64,000 nt of DNA from Hemerocallis citrina (GCA_017893485.1 CM030364.1:250595731-250659730); one strand, 5' to 3'; shown: positions 30,438-43,724, counted from the stretch's first letter. Program-made: numbers and translations. Notes: generated by a model not told the origin, from the sequence alone.

Positions 30438-32764
30438 TTAGATTTTTCCCTGGAACTTAAGAAGGTGTTCCGCATTCTAGGGCCTCTTAACCATCCTGCC
30501 CCCCAGGTCTTCTAATTGGTAGGTGTCAGGACGTACCACTTTGGAGACCTTGTATGGCTCCTCCCAGTTGGGTGCGAGATTGCCTCTGGCGGTGGGCTGG
30601 GAAATGGCGAGTTTTTTTAGGACGAGGTTGCCCTCTTCGATGTTGCTAAGATGGGCCCTCTTGTTGTAAGTTCTTTCGATCCTCTGTTGGTAGATTGCTC
30701 TTCTAATGTTGGCCCTTTAACGAATTTCCCCTACCAGATCTAGATTGGCTCGGAGGTTTGACGAGTTACAATTTTCATTGAAGCCCATGACCCGGGCAAT
30801 GGGAGTCTGATTTCTAAGGGAATTACGGCCTCTGTCCCATATGTAAGATTGAATGGGGATTCACTGGTGGGGATCCTTTTAGTCGTCCGATACGACCACA
30901 AGACACTGGGCAGTTCATCGACCTAGAGGACTATGGGAGTGCTATCCAGTCGCTTTTTAAGTCGGTCGATGATTTGTCGGTTGCCATTTTTGGCCTGGCC
31001 ATTCGTTTGAGGGTGTGCAATGGCCGAGAACCGTTGTTCGATTCCCAGGTCCTTGCAAAACTTTTAGAAACTTTGTTCCTGCGAATTGTGTACCGTTGTC
31101 CAACACAAGTATTCTGGGGATCCCAAACCGGCAAATGATGTGCTTCCAAAAGAACTATAGTGCTTGATGCTCGGTAATTGTGGTTAATGGTTCAGCTTCT
31201 ACCCACTTGGAGAAGTAGTCGATGGCAACTATGAGGAAACGCATTTGGGCGGTCGCCCTGGGGAAGGGGCCGACTAGGTCAATCCCCCACATTGCAAAAG
31301 GGGTCGGGCTGGAGAGGCTCTTCAGCTCAGCCTGGGGCGTTCTCCTAATCAAAGATAACTTTTGGCAAGGTACGCACTTCTTGACAAGGTCCATGGCGTC
31401 TTGTAGAATCGTCGGCCAATAGTACTCGTGGTTGAGGACCTTTCTGGCGAGCGATCTGCTGCCCATATGGCATCCTCTGATCCCCTGATGTAGCTCTTCG
31501 AGGGCATATTTTGCCTCCTCCGGCTCTAGGCATCAGAGATAGGATCTCCCGTCAACTTCTGTGTACGACCGCTTGAAGAGAACATTGTCGATCAGCGTGA
31601 ACCTTTGTGACCAAACCCTTATCCTCCTGGCCTCAGAAAGATCTTTCAACAGTTCACCTTCTGCCAGGAATCGGCAGATGAGGTCAGTCCAGTTGCTTTT
31701 TGGTTCAGTAGTATCAGTGGTAAGGACCTCGGGCATCTTTATGCTTGGTTTCTGAAGTATCTCGATGAGGACTGTGCGGTTGAGGCCCTCGAAGGATGAT
31801 GAAGCTAGCTTCGACAGGGGCATCCGCTTAAAGGTCTTGCTATCGGGGTATCCATTCGACGTCTGTCTGGTCGAAGGATTCCAAAAGGAGCTTTACTCGA
31901 TTCAGATACATCATCATTCAAGCATCTCGTGCCTCATATGCTCCGGCGATTTGGTTCACCACGAATTGAAAATCACTGAAAGCTCTAATACGACGGGCTC
32001 CGGCATTACGAGCGAGGATGAGTCCGGCAATCATCGCCTCGTATTCGGCCTCGTTGTTGGAGGCCTGGAATCTGAGGCGCAAATAGTACTATAATACGAA
32101 AATGTCTGGACCGAGGAGAATCACGTCGGCTTCGCTTCCCCTTTTGCAGGACGATCTGTCTACATAGATCTCCCATAGAGGTTACTCTATTGGTGATTCT
32201 GGAGCTTCGAAAACTATGCACTCAGTGATGAACTCGGCGAGCACTTGGCCTTTGATGGTCGTACGGGGATGGTAGTGGATGTCGTGCTGACTGAGCTCAA
32301 TCGACCATTTGATGAGTCACCCTGAATTTTCTGGTTTGTTAAGGACAATCGTGATGGGCTGACCAGTTAAGACTTGGATGGAGTGAGCTTGAAAATAAGG
32401 ACGGAGTTTTTGCACGGCCATCACCAGGGCGTAAGCCACTTTTTAAATTTTTGCACACCGAACCTCGGCGTCATGCAGTACCTTGCTAACATAGCAAATG
32501 GGCATTTGGGCACTGTCCTCCTCTATGATGAGGACGGCGCTAAGGGCATGTTCGGACGCAGCGAGGTAGATACAGAGGTTTCCCTGACTCTTGCTTATTG
32601 AGGAGTGGGGGTTGGCAAGATGTGACTTCAACTGGTCGAAGGCTTGCTGTTGGGACTCGCCCCACTCAAAATTTTTCGAGGTTCGAAGAGCCTTGAAGAA
32701 TGGGAGGGCTTTTTTCTCCGGATTTTGAGAGGAATCGGCCGATGGCAGCCAACCTGCCCATTAG
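30438..32764 (-). pseudogene. E2 pol remnant: RNase H domains and integrase
   Basis: Minus-strand fragments in order: end of the RT/RNase H connection (GRLAAIGRFLSKSGEKS, about 32760), gypsy RNase H (YVSKVLHDAEVRCAKI, about 32470), a second RNase H (NNEAEYEAMIAGL, about 32030), the linker, an HHCC zinc-binding region (CVPCQKLSLIRRTPQAELKS), the integrase core (WGIDLVGPFP, IVAIDYFSKWVEAEPL, LDNGTQF), and a tail with P*NAEHLLKF where tryptophan has become TAG. Element C cuts it at 32764 within the RT/RNase H junction. Several frameshifts and stops. Confidence 0.85.
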
Positions 32765-33023
32765 TGTTACGCCCCGCTTCCTAAAATACGGAATACGAGT
32801 ACGTAACGTAGGCCCAGCAAATGATGTGAACATCATCCATAAGCTGTACCAGACTAACTCAACAATATGAAAGAACAATCACAACCACGCAAGAAGATAT
32901 AATCACATAAACAAGATCAACTTCAATAATAAATGAAATAATCCAAATAATAATATCCAACATCTGGGATAAAACAAACTCTGGGTCATAAAGCCCAAAA
33001 ACAAAGTATAATATCAAGACCAG
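32765..33023 (-). repeat. C left LTR, terminal segment
   Basis: Starts TGTTACGCCCCGCTTCC and parallels 38858-39117 almost base for base. It stops at ATATCAAGAC where fragment D intervenes. Confidence 0.8.
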
Positions 33024-36000
33024 CAAAAATAGCATATGGCTATTTTGCATCGTAATCTGTCCACAATTGAGAACTGCACGCAATTGTGTATTTTCAAATA
33101 ACAATTGATTGTTATTGAGAAATATCAGATTTATTGTCTACTTTATTTTATAATTTTGAAGGATTATTACGGGGTAGTTTTAATATATTTAGTATTATTT
33201 ATAATATTAAAGTAGTGATTTGGGGCTTATTTGATATATATTGGGACTTGGGGGCTTGTATGCAATATTCCCGTTACATTATTTATCTATCCCCCCCCCC
33301 CCCCACCTTCTCCTTCCTTCTCCATTTCTTTCTTCTCCCGTTTCCTTCCCAACCGAAAGCACCCAACCGACCCATTCGGCTCTCCCTCTCTCCGCCCAAA
33401 TTCCCTCCATTTCTCCATCATTTTCAAATTAAATTGAGGGATAGACTAATAGAAGGGTTCTCTCCATCGTGGCGGTGTCCTTTTTTCGAAAGGATTTCGG
33501 GAAGGTAAACCCTAGATTATATTATTGTATGAAATTTAGTTTGGTTAATTTCTTTTGAGTAGGAGTATTTTGGTAGGAAGATTAGGAGATGTTGGGAAGG
33601 GTAGATGCGAGAAATTAGCAAGTTGTTAGAGAATTTGTAAGTTGTTAATAAATTAGGATTTTGGGTTTGTAAAAGAGAACTATATGTGTATGAATTAGTT
33701 CTCGTATGGTAGTAGAAATTGTAGTTGGATTATTAGAATAATTTGGGAGTGCTTTTAGTAATTATTTGAAAATAGGAATCTTGTCAAAATTTGAATGATA
33801 CGTGCAAAGCACGTGTATATCCCAGGCGTTCAATAAATGCTTGTGTGATATTTGGAATAGTGTTATTAGCTTTTGTGATTGGTTTGGATGAATTGAGTTC
33901 TAATTGCTTTGAAATTGGTGATAGGTTATACTAGCGACTTTGGATGCATGCTGGCGTTTCGAGTCTTCGCGGGATATTTTGTGAGTATGATCTCTTTTAT
34001 TTTATGTACATGGTGTGTTATGAAGATTTTAAATTACGATTTGCTGTGTATTTCCTATTTCGTATCTTAGTGTAGCATGGGTGTTTTGAGCTAAGAATTT
34101 GTGTGGACACTCTTGTGTGTGTCCACAACTATAGTTAAATTTCATAAACAGTCGAGGTTGGTTGAAACCTCAAAATTTGGGGAGTGCAGCTGGTCTGAAA
34201 GGGCAGAGCCGAAGCCGATTGCTTTTGGACTGAAGTCCAAAGGGTCATAACCATTTGTATAGATATGACCTTGCTATGAACCTTGAGAGTGGCTTTTGGT
34301 ATGAGTTTATTTGATGATTCTCAAGCTTTATAAATGGCATATGTGTAGATTGAGAATCTCAAATTTCATAAGCATTGGACTCAAGGTTGATTTATCATTA
34401 ACCTTCAAAGTAGGCTATGTTCAGCCTAGTACAAGTTGACTAGTTTGTGTAGATGAGAAATTGGGAACTATTGTTAAGAAATTGGGAGATTGACCAACTA
34501 GAGAGTCGTAGTAGGAAGTCATAGCTTTCTAATCCATCTGGAATTGTGTAATTCTAGTTTATAGGTTGAGAGTTATGGTTTTCCAAAGATGGAACTTGTG
34601 TTTTCGAGAACTCGAATGATAGAGTCTGGAAGAGGTGTTCAACTAGGAAGTTGAAGTAGACACTCCCACCTTCCCATAAGACCCGGGATCGAGAATTTCT
34701 GATGAGTGAGCAAACCCTCATGATATTGGGAAGGGCAGCGAGTGCAAGAAGAATATACTATTGAGAGTATATGAGGTTTTATAGTATCAAGATGATGGAA
34801 TTCGAGGAAAGGGTTAGCTGGAAGGTTGTAAACTAAGGCTTATCTTTCTAGAATGGGTAGTATCAAGCAATTCTGTGTTGTGTGTTGGAAGTTATGGGCG
34901 TTGCAAGATAGCAACCTGTTGTTTAGACCAAACTTCAAGTTTAAGTTGACTCGGGGACTTGAGCTCTTAAATATTTGAGGGAGTCGCCCACTAGGGGATT
35001 GCTGTGGATCTCCCTAACCTTCTAGAAGTCTGATTTTTTAACTTCGATGAGCGTAGCTTGGGTCACAGCTACTGCTATTTCTTGAATTATTTCATCTGAC
35101 AATTGATGAAGAACCCTCTGCATACCGCAGTGTGGTGATCATGAGCTATCAGGTTCTAATGATGTTTTAGCATTTCATTTGGAACTTAGGTAAGTTCCTG
35201 TTCTTAGTACTCATGGTGGACATGAGTGAGTTGAGATATAGCTCTGGTCGGTTTGTGTTTGGTGTCTCGATGCCCGAGTCTGTCAATGGTCGGGAATTGA
35301 TGGTTATGTGTGTGCTTACCTTCATTTGAATTGTATTGCATCTGTGGGGCGCCGTTGGACCACTCGCTGAGGGTCACGGGCCAGGATTATTTGGTCGCAG
35401 ATCTGTGAAGGTATTGGGAATCAGTAGATGTGATTCCTGTGATGATTATTGTCTGACAGACTGGACAGACTCGACATTGTTGATCGACACCAAGTGTGAC
35501 TTGGTAACAGCTTGTTTCTATAAACTGCATTGATTAGGTTTTCCTTTATTGTTTCGCTTGAAGACCGAATTGGTGTTAAGGATGATTCCCTATAATCCAA
35601 CTCGTTCTGAGAGTTAGCACTAGGTAGTGATACTATGGGGTTGTCTCTTCCTGTCATTAGGGATACGTGCTGTGAGCGTATCTTGCACTGTTGATTCCTG
35701 AAGTACCATGGTAAGAACGGGATGCTGATATCCTGGCGGATCGGGGGTTTTAGGTCTTCGAGACCGTCATGTTCTATGTTGGTGGACACGAACGGATCAT
35801 AATGGATCTTCTGCGCAATGGATATACTTGCGGTATATCTGTAAGTTCGTCACAGGTTTCGAGGATGGTTCGATGCAACAATTATTGGTAGCGCCCCGAA
35901 TTATTTCTGTAATTTATCTCCTCAACCATGTCATACTATCAGGAACAGGAAGTAGACCAAATTAGAATACATTGCATCGCGAGGGTTCAAATCCCTGAAC

Positions 36001-37011
36001 TGGAGAAATGGCTTGATCTGGACCACATGTAGTATGGGATGCATGTGTGTCCAGAGTCTTGCTGACATTAGATTAAGTGCATCTGTTCTATACTTTATAT
36101 TTTGCATTAGACTCAGGTCATGGCATACACGAACACTAGGAAATCAGGATACACGTTTATTTTCCATTCAAGATGAATTATGAGTGTGAAAGTGATGTAC
36201 TGCGAGATGTGATGATATGTATTGTAAGAAATGAATGAATGCGATGTTATGTGTTATAAGATTGGGAAAGAATATAAGTCGTGAGTCTGTAATTGCAAAT
36301 GAATGGTAAACGATGCGCAGTTTATGTGAAAGTAGAGTTGTGAGAATGTAAAGCTTTATGGGAAAATAAAGCTTTAGGAATATTTGCATAAGGTGTAAAG
36401 TGATGGGCCTTAAGCAACTAATTTGGAAATGATTTCCAAACTAAAGGTAAGTATTGTGAGCGGGTGTGGATATGCATACAGGAAATGACTCGGAGAGTAT
36501 TTGAGGTGAATTTCCATTTATGATGTTTACATGCTCAGGTTTATCTTGGTATTCGTAAGTTCGTTCTGTTTTACTTAGAAAGTTTAATTGCTTATTAATA
36601 AATTATACTCACACCAGAAATGGCTAACCCTTTAGTGTTTGGGGGGTTAGGGAGTCTCTGGACTATCCTAGGCTCCTATCGTTACAGGTCCTCAGCGGTG
36701 CAGAGGTGAGATGTAGATTCATGGTTCTGTGGAGTGGAGCTTCATTTTACAATTGTTGTTTAAGGTTTATTTATGTGAATAGTGAGTTTTATGATTTAAA
36801 TTGTATTTTTGATGTATAAGTATGTGAATGATGATGATGAGTATAGTATGGAGTGGCATGTTATGTTATTGACCCATACCCATCCTGTTGTGGAATACTG
36901 GGCCCTGTGGTATGGTTTATAAGTTATTTTCTAAAAACCTTACTACGTTTTCAAAGGAATTTATGGTTTTTAATTGATATTTGATATTGTATTATGAGTT
37001 TGGCCCCGAGA

Positions 37012-37055
<44 letters not shown>

Positions 37056-37290
37056 CCTGTGTGATTCTGCTCATTTTGGCCGGGGGAGCCCGTGAAATTA
37101 TTACCTGTGATGTGAGCTACGGAATTTATAGCAGAATTTCGTAAGCTTTTTGTGTTTCGGGGCAGAAATTTCAGGGGAAACTCTGTCGAAATTTTCTTAG
37201 AAATATAACTATCTTGGTTTATGTTTAAAGTGATATAGAAATTGAAAGAATTGAATTTGGAGTCAAAAAGGGGGACGTTACAGTTTCCCA
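33024..37290 (+). mobile_element. D: nested long-LTR fragment
   Basis: Ends GGGGGACGTTACA at 37289, a normal end for these LTRs. No matching TGTAAC start or TSD is found near 33024-33200, so the left end is truncated or replaced. It resembles B and F in layout: a poly-C/CT leader at 33289-33420, then AAG/GTAA at about 33505, and TATGGGATGCA at 36033-36043. Contains no coding domain. A (TA)n run sits at 37015-37053. Confidence 0.6.
37015..37053. repeat. (TA)n microsatellite in D
   Basis: About 19 uninterrupted TA units. Confidence 0.9.
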
Positions 37291-37999
37291 TGTTAAATTG
37301 ATATTGTAATTATCGTGTAATAACTTTGATGGCAATAAACAATCAAAGCTTGACTCCATCTTCTAGAATCGTTGCTCACCAATTCTTTCTGGTATTGTTC
37401 CTCCAGTATATGTAAATTCTTGATCTAAAAAAAAGAAAATAATGTCCTTAGAGCAAGTCATGGACAACAAGTAGAGAAAAACAGAGAATAATAGGAACAT
37501 GATATATCAAAAGAAAATGGATGGGATCAAAGTCAAATAGCAAAGTCAAGGAATGCAATAATGTCAAGGGTCTATGCTAATCATGCTTTTAATTAATAGT
37601 TTCAATTCAAGTTCAAGATAGATGACTATATACGAGATCAAACATGAAATGTCAAATGCAGGTCATTAATAATTTTATTATTCTTATCTAGTGCACGTAC
37701 TACTGCGTCCATTCTACAGGTTCGGCGCAAGCACACAGTGTACGCTTTAGCCTGATGGTAAATTCACGGTTCGTGTACTCGGCCCAGTAATCATGTTTAA
37801 TGTTCAATGTCAGTGATTATCAAGCATTATTTTATGGCCATCAGTATAGTCAAGCAGTAGGGCCCGACCAAGTACAGTTTTCGATCGTTCACTACCAAGT
37901 CATCCCATAATACCCCTGCTTGTTATCATTTTATTTCATCCTATGCGAGCATGCAAGAAGGTGTCAATGTTGTATCATGCTAGGTGTGACTAATTCTAC
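37291..37999 (-). repeat. C left LTR, inner segment
   Basis: Closely parallels 39150-39822 (shared CTTCTAGAATCGTTG and GGTTCGGCGCAAGCACA regions) and ends abruptly at ATTCTAC, where gag begins. Confidence 0.75.
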
Positions 38000-38664
38000 C
38001 ATTTGACATATCCTCAAGAGTGGCTATGAGGGTAGGGGCGAATCAACTAAGTCGAGTAAACTCTACAGCATACTCGTCCACAGAACGGTTTCCCTAGTTA
38101 AGACAATGCTCAAATTAATATTGTCACAGGTGAAGTAGGCAACAACAATGACATTTAGGAACACTATCTAGCTGGCCTCAGTTAGGAAAACAAATTGTCG
38201 TTCCATCTCTGCCTTGGTAACACTGGGAAAGAACTTCGCCATGAAGCTCTCTGAGAAAGTGGCCCACTCGATGGGTTTCACAATCCTTTCGGTTTCAGCC
38301 TGCCATCAGATGTGAGCGAGATCCACCAATTGGATGCTAACCACATCCACATGATCAACATCAGCAACACGGGCGGCGATCAGCAGTTGCTTTGTTTGGA
38401 TAAGCCATTGCTCGGCCTCCAGCGGTGACTCAGTACCCGAGAACTTATCCGGATGCAGCCTAATGAAATCTGCTTCTGTATCGGGCCTAAGTGGCAGTGG
38501 CGCAGGTGCAGGTCCAGCGGCAGTCCCATTGGCCGCCAAAGTGGCCCTCATCAATTCATTGTCTTCTGCTAGAGAACCATCATTTGCTGAATCGTCTGGA
38601 GAATAGCAGCGTTGTCGAGTTGCTCATTCCTCAAACGGGAAGAAGAAGAATTTCCATGAGCCAT
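38000..38664 (-). pseudogene. C gag fragment
   Basis: N-terminal part of a Ty3/gypsy Gag. It starts at ATG 38664 (MAHGNSSSSRLRNEQLDNAA), with several stops soon after. An open piece at 38306-38554 contains FIRLHPDKFSGTESPLEAEQ and WLIQTKQLLIAARV, the typical start of a chromoviral gag domain. It breaks off at the 37999/38000 junction. Confidence 0.75.
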
Positions 38665-38836
38665 AGCCTGAAACACGTGCAAATATGGTTAGTACTCAGA
38701 TTATACGTTGGTTATTATATGCATTCATGTGATCATCGTGGTGTGCACATTACTGAGTTAACCCTGCAAGAGCCAAATTAAAGCCAAACTTTCATAAAGA
38801 TAGTCATGTTTGACTAATATAATATCCAAACCTGGT

Positions 38837-38848
38837 GCTCTGATACCA
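38837..38848 (-). other. C primer-binding site (tRNA-iMet type)
   Basis: TGGTATCAGAGC on the minus strand, nine bases inside the LTR end at 38858. This is the standard plant site for initiator methionine tRNA. Confidence 0.85.
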
Positions 38849-38857
38849 CAGAAAACC

Positions 38858-41673
38858 TGTCACACCTCGCTTCCCAAGATATGGAATACGAGTATGTAAC
38901 GTAGGCCCAGCGAATGACGTGCACACCATCCATAAATTGTACTAGACTAACTCAACAATATGAAAGAACAATCACAACCACGCAAAAAGATATAATCACA
39001 TAAACAAGATCAACATCAATAATAAATGAAATAATCCAAATAATAATATTCAACATCTGGGATAAAACAAAATCTGGGTTATAAAGCCCAAAAACAAAGA
39101 ATAATATCAAGACAATGTTCAAATAAAATAAGTCTAGCAATAAAATAATTCAAGCAATCAAATCTTGGACTCCAACTTCTAGAATCGTTGTTCACCAATT
39201 CCTTCTGGTATTATTCCTCCGGTACCTGTAAATTCTTGATCTAAAAGAAAGAAAATAATATCCTTAGAGCAAGTCATGGACAGCAAGTAGAGGGAAAAAG
39301 AGAATAATAGGAACATAATATATCAAATGATAAGGGACGGGATCAAAGTCAAATAGCAAAGTCAAAGAATGGCAATAATGTCAAGGGTCTATACTAATCA
39401 TGCTTTTAATTAATAGTTTCAATTCAAGTTCAAGATAGATGATAGTATACGGGATCAAACATGAAATGTCAAATGCAGGTTATTAATCATTTTATTAATC
39501 CTATCTAGTGCACGTACTATTGCGTCCCATTCCACAGGTTCGGCACAAGCACATAGTGTACGCTTTAGCCTGATGGTGAATTTACGGTTCGTGTACTCGG
39601 CCCAGTAATCGGTGTTTAATTTTCAATGTCAGTGATTATCAAGCAGTATTTTATGGCATTAGTACAGTCAAGCAGTAGGGCCCGATCAAGTACAGTTTTC
39701 GATCGTTCACTACCAAGTCATCCCATAATACACCTGCTTGTTATCATTTTGTGTCATCCTATGCGAGCATACAAGAAGGTGTCAATGTTGTATCATGCTA
39801 GGTGTGACTAATTCTACTCGTTACAGACAAATTAAGAAGCAAACATATTAATTTTACAAAAATCACACAATCTGGACAGCATGACGTTTCTGTACAAAAA
39901 TATGGATTACCGCTACTACAGAAAAGTAAATCTGGGGTCGTCAGAAATTCTAGAAACTAGACTCTCTACCGGTTCTATAAAATATATATACGACATATAA
40001 AAGTTACAGAAACTAGTGTGAAAACTCTATTCTTTTCAGATTTTATGTTCAGGCAGAAAGTTATAAATTGTGTTCAAACATATGAATTAGGTCAGAAAAT
40101 TCATCAATTAAATCTACAAAAATTCAGGGTGGTTCCTACACATGTCTAGGTTCAGCCAAATTTATTTCATATTTTTATTTTACTGTTAACATGTTCAATT
40201 AAATTCTAAAACAAAAAGATAAGCATGGATTTGTGAATTCTGACACAACTGTACTAAAATACTGATATCTAACAGATTATAACTCAGAATTCAGATTCGT
40301 TAAATGTTCTGGAAAATAGATTCATGGGGCTATAATTCATATTCAGAAAGTTATTTCAAAATACAACAGAAACATGGCCGAAAATCTGATACAAAACGAA
40401 ACAAATGGCAGTCCAAAATTTATTTTGATGTGAATAGGCAACAATTTAATCATACAACTCTATAATTCATGCTAATTAATAATCAAAGTGATGTTAGATG
40501 TTCAACATGCATAATTTCAGTTTTAAGATGCAATTTCACAGGCATGATAATCAATTTAGTAATCAAACTCAATCTAACATATTCAGTTCATCAAACAATT
40601 CTATAACATGGATCTAGTTGTTCTTCATGTAATTGTGCATATGCAAGATTCAAGGGGGACTAGGTTTTAGATTAGAGATGTAGGCACGATGTTAAGAGTG
40701 TATCAGGTTAGCTCGTGTAAACCCTCAATAAACTTTACAGAATTTCGTATAGCAGCACAAATAAAAAGGATTGGATCTACTTGCAGAGATCAAACAAATC
40801 TTGAACAAAACAAACAACTAGTTCAAGAAAAGACTTGTCTTTTAATTAGTAGATTCGAATATTTTAAAATACGGGATGAGAATCCCGAGCGATAAACCAC
40901 GAACCGAAAACACATGCGAGCCCGTGCAGAACACCAAAACAGCGAAAACCAAGATCCACACAGCAAAACACCAAACTCAAGATCGGATCCTCTCCAGACA
41001 AAAAAGCAAACACCAATTGCACCCACTCCAGCTTCTTCTCAAACGCAACAGAGAGAGAGAGAGAGACGGCGGGAGTGCTCGACGGCGACTGCGATCAGGA
41101 AGCGACAGCAGTGGCGACTACGACGAGGGTGGCGAGGGCTGGCGATGGCGGCACTGCAGTCGGGAAGCGACGGCAGAGACCAAGGGAAACGGCACGAGCG
41201 AACTCTGTTTCGCTTCGAAACAAAGGAGGCGAAATGGCCGGGGGGGGGGGGGGGTCGGGGCTTGGACGACGACGCAGGGGATCTTCGGTGGTTGCAGGGT
41301 GAACGGAAAGGGTGCAGACGGGGTGACGAAACGGATAGGGAGGTGCAGGTGATGGGTTCGAGCGGCGACGTCGGGGATGAGAGGTGATGGGGATGGTGGA
41401 TGAGAGCGGAGCAAGGCGATAGGTAGTGGGACGGTGATGGGGATGGTCGGAGGTGACGAGGGTGATGAGGTCGAGGGAGGTAGCAGCGAGGAGATGGGAA
41501 CGGGAGTTGGGTTTAGGCGGTTTGGGCTTGAAACGGAAAAACAGAGAGGGAGATGAGAGCAGCGAGTTAAAGGAGAAAGAGAGAGGGATATTAAATTAGG
41601 GTTAATAATAGGGTATTTATAGCAGATTAAGAAATTGGGGTTCTGGGATGCGGGTTAATGGATTTAAGGTACA
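38858..41673 (-). repeat. C right (5') LTR, truncated
   Basis: Starts TGTCACACCTCGCTTCCC. In reverse it contains a CpG-rich region (40870-41520) like that of A, a poly-G/C run at about 41230-41255 and a TATA-like CTATAAATACC at about 41615. Homology to A ends near 41673. The distal ~400 bp (start of U3) is absent. Open frames 40876-41414 come from the CpG-rich part. Confidence 0.7.
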
Positions 41674-41885
41674 GGTTTAGGCTCCAAAAAGAGATGAATA
41701 AGCACCGCCGGTGACTGTTCGAAGTATGGTGGAGGATATCGGAAAACTCTCCGCCGGTGACTGAACTACGCTAGAAGGAGAGATTTGGGATGTTAAGAGG
41801 AGAAAACGAAGATGGGAAATGGGAAGAGGGGGGGATTTATAGAAAAACCAGCAACACCTCATATTCCAAGAAAAACATGACGTCA
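41674..41885 (-). promoter_or_regulatory. Orphan promoter of the E4 antisense gene
   Basis: On the minus strand: TGACGTCA at 41885-41878, a TATA box CTATAAATC at 41842-41834 followed by a C-rich run, then a ~150-bp leader containing CACCGGCGG (also CACCGCCGGCG in E3 at about 57426). The coding region that should follow is deleted by the C junction. Confidence 0.55.
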
Positions 41886-41934
41886 TTAATTACACATGTC
41901 ACCACCCTATTGGCCCACAAACGGTCTAAATCCC

Positions 41935-43724
41935 CAAAACCCCAATGCTCGAGGCTCGGAGTACACTTCGGACACATACAAAACCGAGCATCCGCTAGCT
42001 CTTTCCAACAAAGCTGCCTCTCAAAGCTCAAGTCTGGGGGACACGGTGCTCGGTATGTACTGCGAGCACCCACCTAGCTTTTTCAAACAAAGCTGCCTTT
42101 CAAGGCTTCACGGTTCGGCGCTCGACATGTACTGCGAGCACCCACCTAACTTTTTTAAACAAAGTTGTCTCTCAAAAGCTCAAGTCTGGGGGGCTCGGTG
42201 CTCGGCAAGTACTGCAAGCACCCACCTAGCTTTTTCAACAAAGCTTCCACTCAAGGCTTCAAGGCTCGGTGCTCGACAAGTACTGCGAGCACCCACCTAG
42301 CTTTTTCCAACAAAGCTGCCTCTCAAGGCTTAAAGTCTTTAAGGCTCGGTGCTCGGCAAGTACTACGAGCACCCACCTATATTTTTCCAATAAAGCTGCC
42401 TCTCAAAACTCAAGTCTAGGGGGCTCGGCGCTCGGCATGTACTGCGAGCACCCACCTAGCTTTTTCCAACAAAGCTGCCTCTCAAGGCTTCAAGGCTCGG
42501 CGCTCGGCAAGTACTGCGAGCACCCACCTAATTTTTTCCAACAAAGTTGCCTCTCAAAGCTCAAGTTTGGGGGGGGCTCGGCGCTCGGCATGTACTGTGA
42601 GCACCCACCTAGCTTTCTCCAACAAAGCTACCTCTCAAGGCTTCACGGTTCGGCGATCGGCATGTACTGCGAGCACCTACCTAGCTTTTTAAACAAAGCT
42701 GCCTCTCAAAAGCTCAAGTCTGGGGAGCTCGATGCTCAACAAATACTGCGAGCACCCACCTAGCTTTTTTCCAACAAAGCTGCCTCTCAAGGCATCAAGG
42801 CTCAACGCTCGGCAAGCACTACGAGCACCCACCTAGCTTTTTCCAACAAAGCTTCCTCTCAAAGCTCAAGTCTGGGGCTCGGCGCTCGGCATGTACTGCA
42901 GAACCCACCTAGCTTTTTCCAACAAAGCTGCCTCTCAAAGCTTCACGGTTCGACGCTCGGCATGTACGGCAAGCACCCACCTAGCTTTTTAAAACAAAGA
43001 TGCCTCTCAAAAGCTCAAGTCTGGGGGGCTCAGCAGTCAGCAAGTACTACGAGCACCCACCTAGCTTTTTCCAACAAAGCTGCCTCTCAAGGTTTCAAGG
43101 CTCGGTGCTCGGTAAGTACTGCGAGCACCCTCCAAGTTCGGAGCTCGGCAGTGACTGCGAGAACCCTCCTAACCTTTTCCAACAAAGCTGCCTCGTAAGG
43201 TTTCAAGGTTCGGCGCTCGGCATGTACTGCGAGCACCCAGCCAGCTTTTTCCAACAAAGCTACCTCTCAAGGCTTCAAGGCTCGGTGCTCAGCAAGTACT
43301 GCAAGCACCCTCCAAGCTCGGAGCTCGGCAGTGACTTCGAGCACCTACTCAGCTTCTCTCTGAAACTTCCTTACCCAAAGCGCTCTGAGCCAACCCTCTG
43401 AGCTCAGAGCTTGGCAGTGACTTTGAGCACCCACTCAGCTTCTCTCTGAAACTGCCTCACCCAAAGCACTCCGAGCCGACCTTTCGAGCTCAGAGCTCAG
43501 CAGTGACTTCGAGCACCCACTCAGCTTCTCTTTGAAACTGCCTCACCCAAAGCGCTCCGAGCCGACCCTCCGAGCTCGGCGCTCGGCAAGTACTGTGAGC
43601 ACCCACCCAGCTTTTTCCAACAAAGTTGTCTCTCAAGGCTTCAAGGCTCGGCGCTCGGCAAGTACTGCGAGCACCTTCCAAGCTCGGAGCTCGACAGGGA
43701 CTGGGAGCACCTCCCTAGCTTTTT
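41935..43724. repeat. E4 minisatellite, left part
   Basis: More than twenty units of 72-77 bp with CTCGGCAAGTACTGCGAGCA, CCCACCTAGCTTTTTCCAAC and AAAGCTGCCTCTCAAGG. From about 43300 it is mixed with a second unit type, CTCGGCAGTGACTTCGAGCA plus CTTCTCTCTGAAACTGCC. Many long open frames here (41896-43789) arise from the repeat. Confidence 0.9.

Larger units (their letters stand above)
17759..32764 (-). mobile_element. E2: 3' half of a Tat-type Ty3/gypsy element with nested LTRs
   Basis: Minus orientation. From its 3' end: LTR 17759-18212, polypurine tract, 86-bp minisatellite (split by solo LTR A), antisense-gene promoter, solo LTR B, antisense pseudogene 26748-29690, a second minisatellite, and integrase/RNase H remnants up to 32764, where element C interrupts it. 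Reverse transcriptase, protease, gag and the 5' LTR are not found on the far side of C, so they were deleted. Many stops and frameshifts mark an older copy than E1. Confidence 0.85.
32765..41673 (-). mobile_element. C: rearranged Ty3/gypsy (Tekay/Del-like) element
   Basis: Minus orientation. It has two related LTR segments (32765-33023 plus 37291-37999, and 38858-41673), a primer site and a gag fragment between them. Pol is missing. At 37999/38000, LTR sequence identical to 39820 and just before stops mid-LTR and joins gag. The left flank is ATTAG, but the right end is not a proper LTR end: compared with A, about 400 bp of U3 are missing. The block also joins E2 pol on the left to E4 on the right. 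It is either one insertion with two deletions or two copies fused by deletion. Confidence 0.75.
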
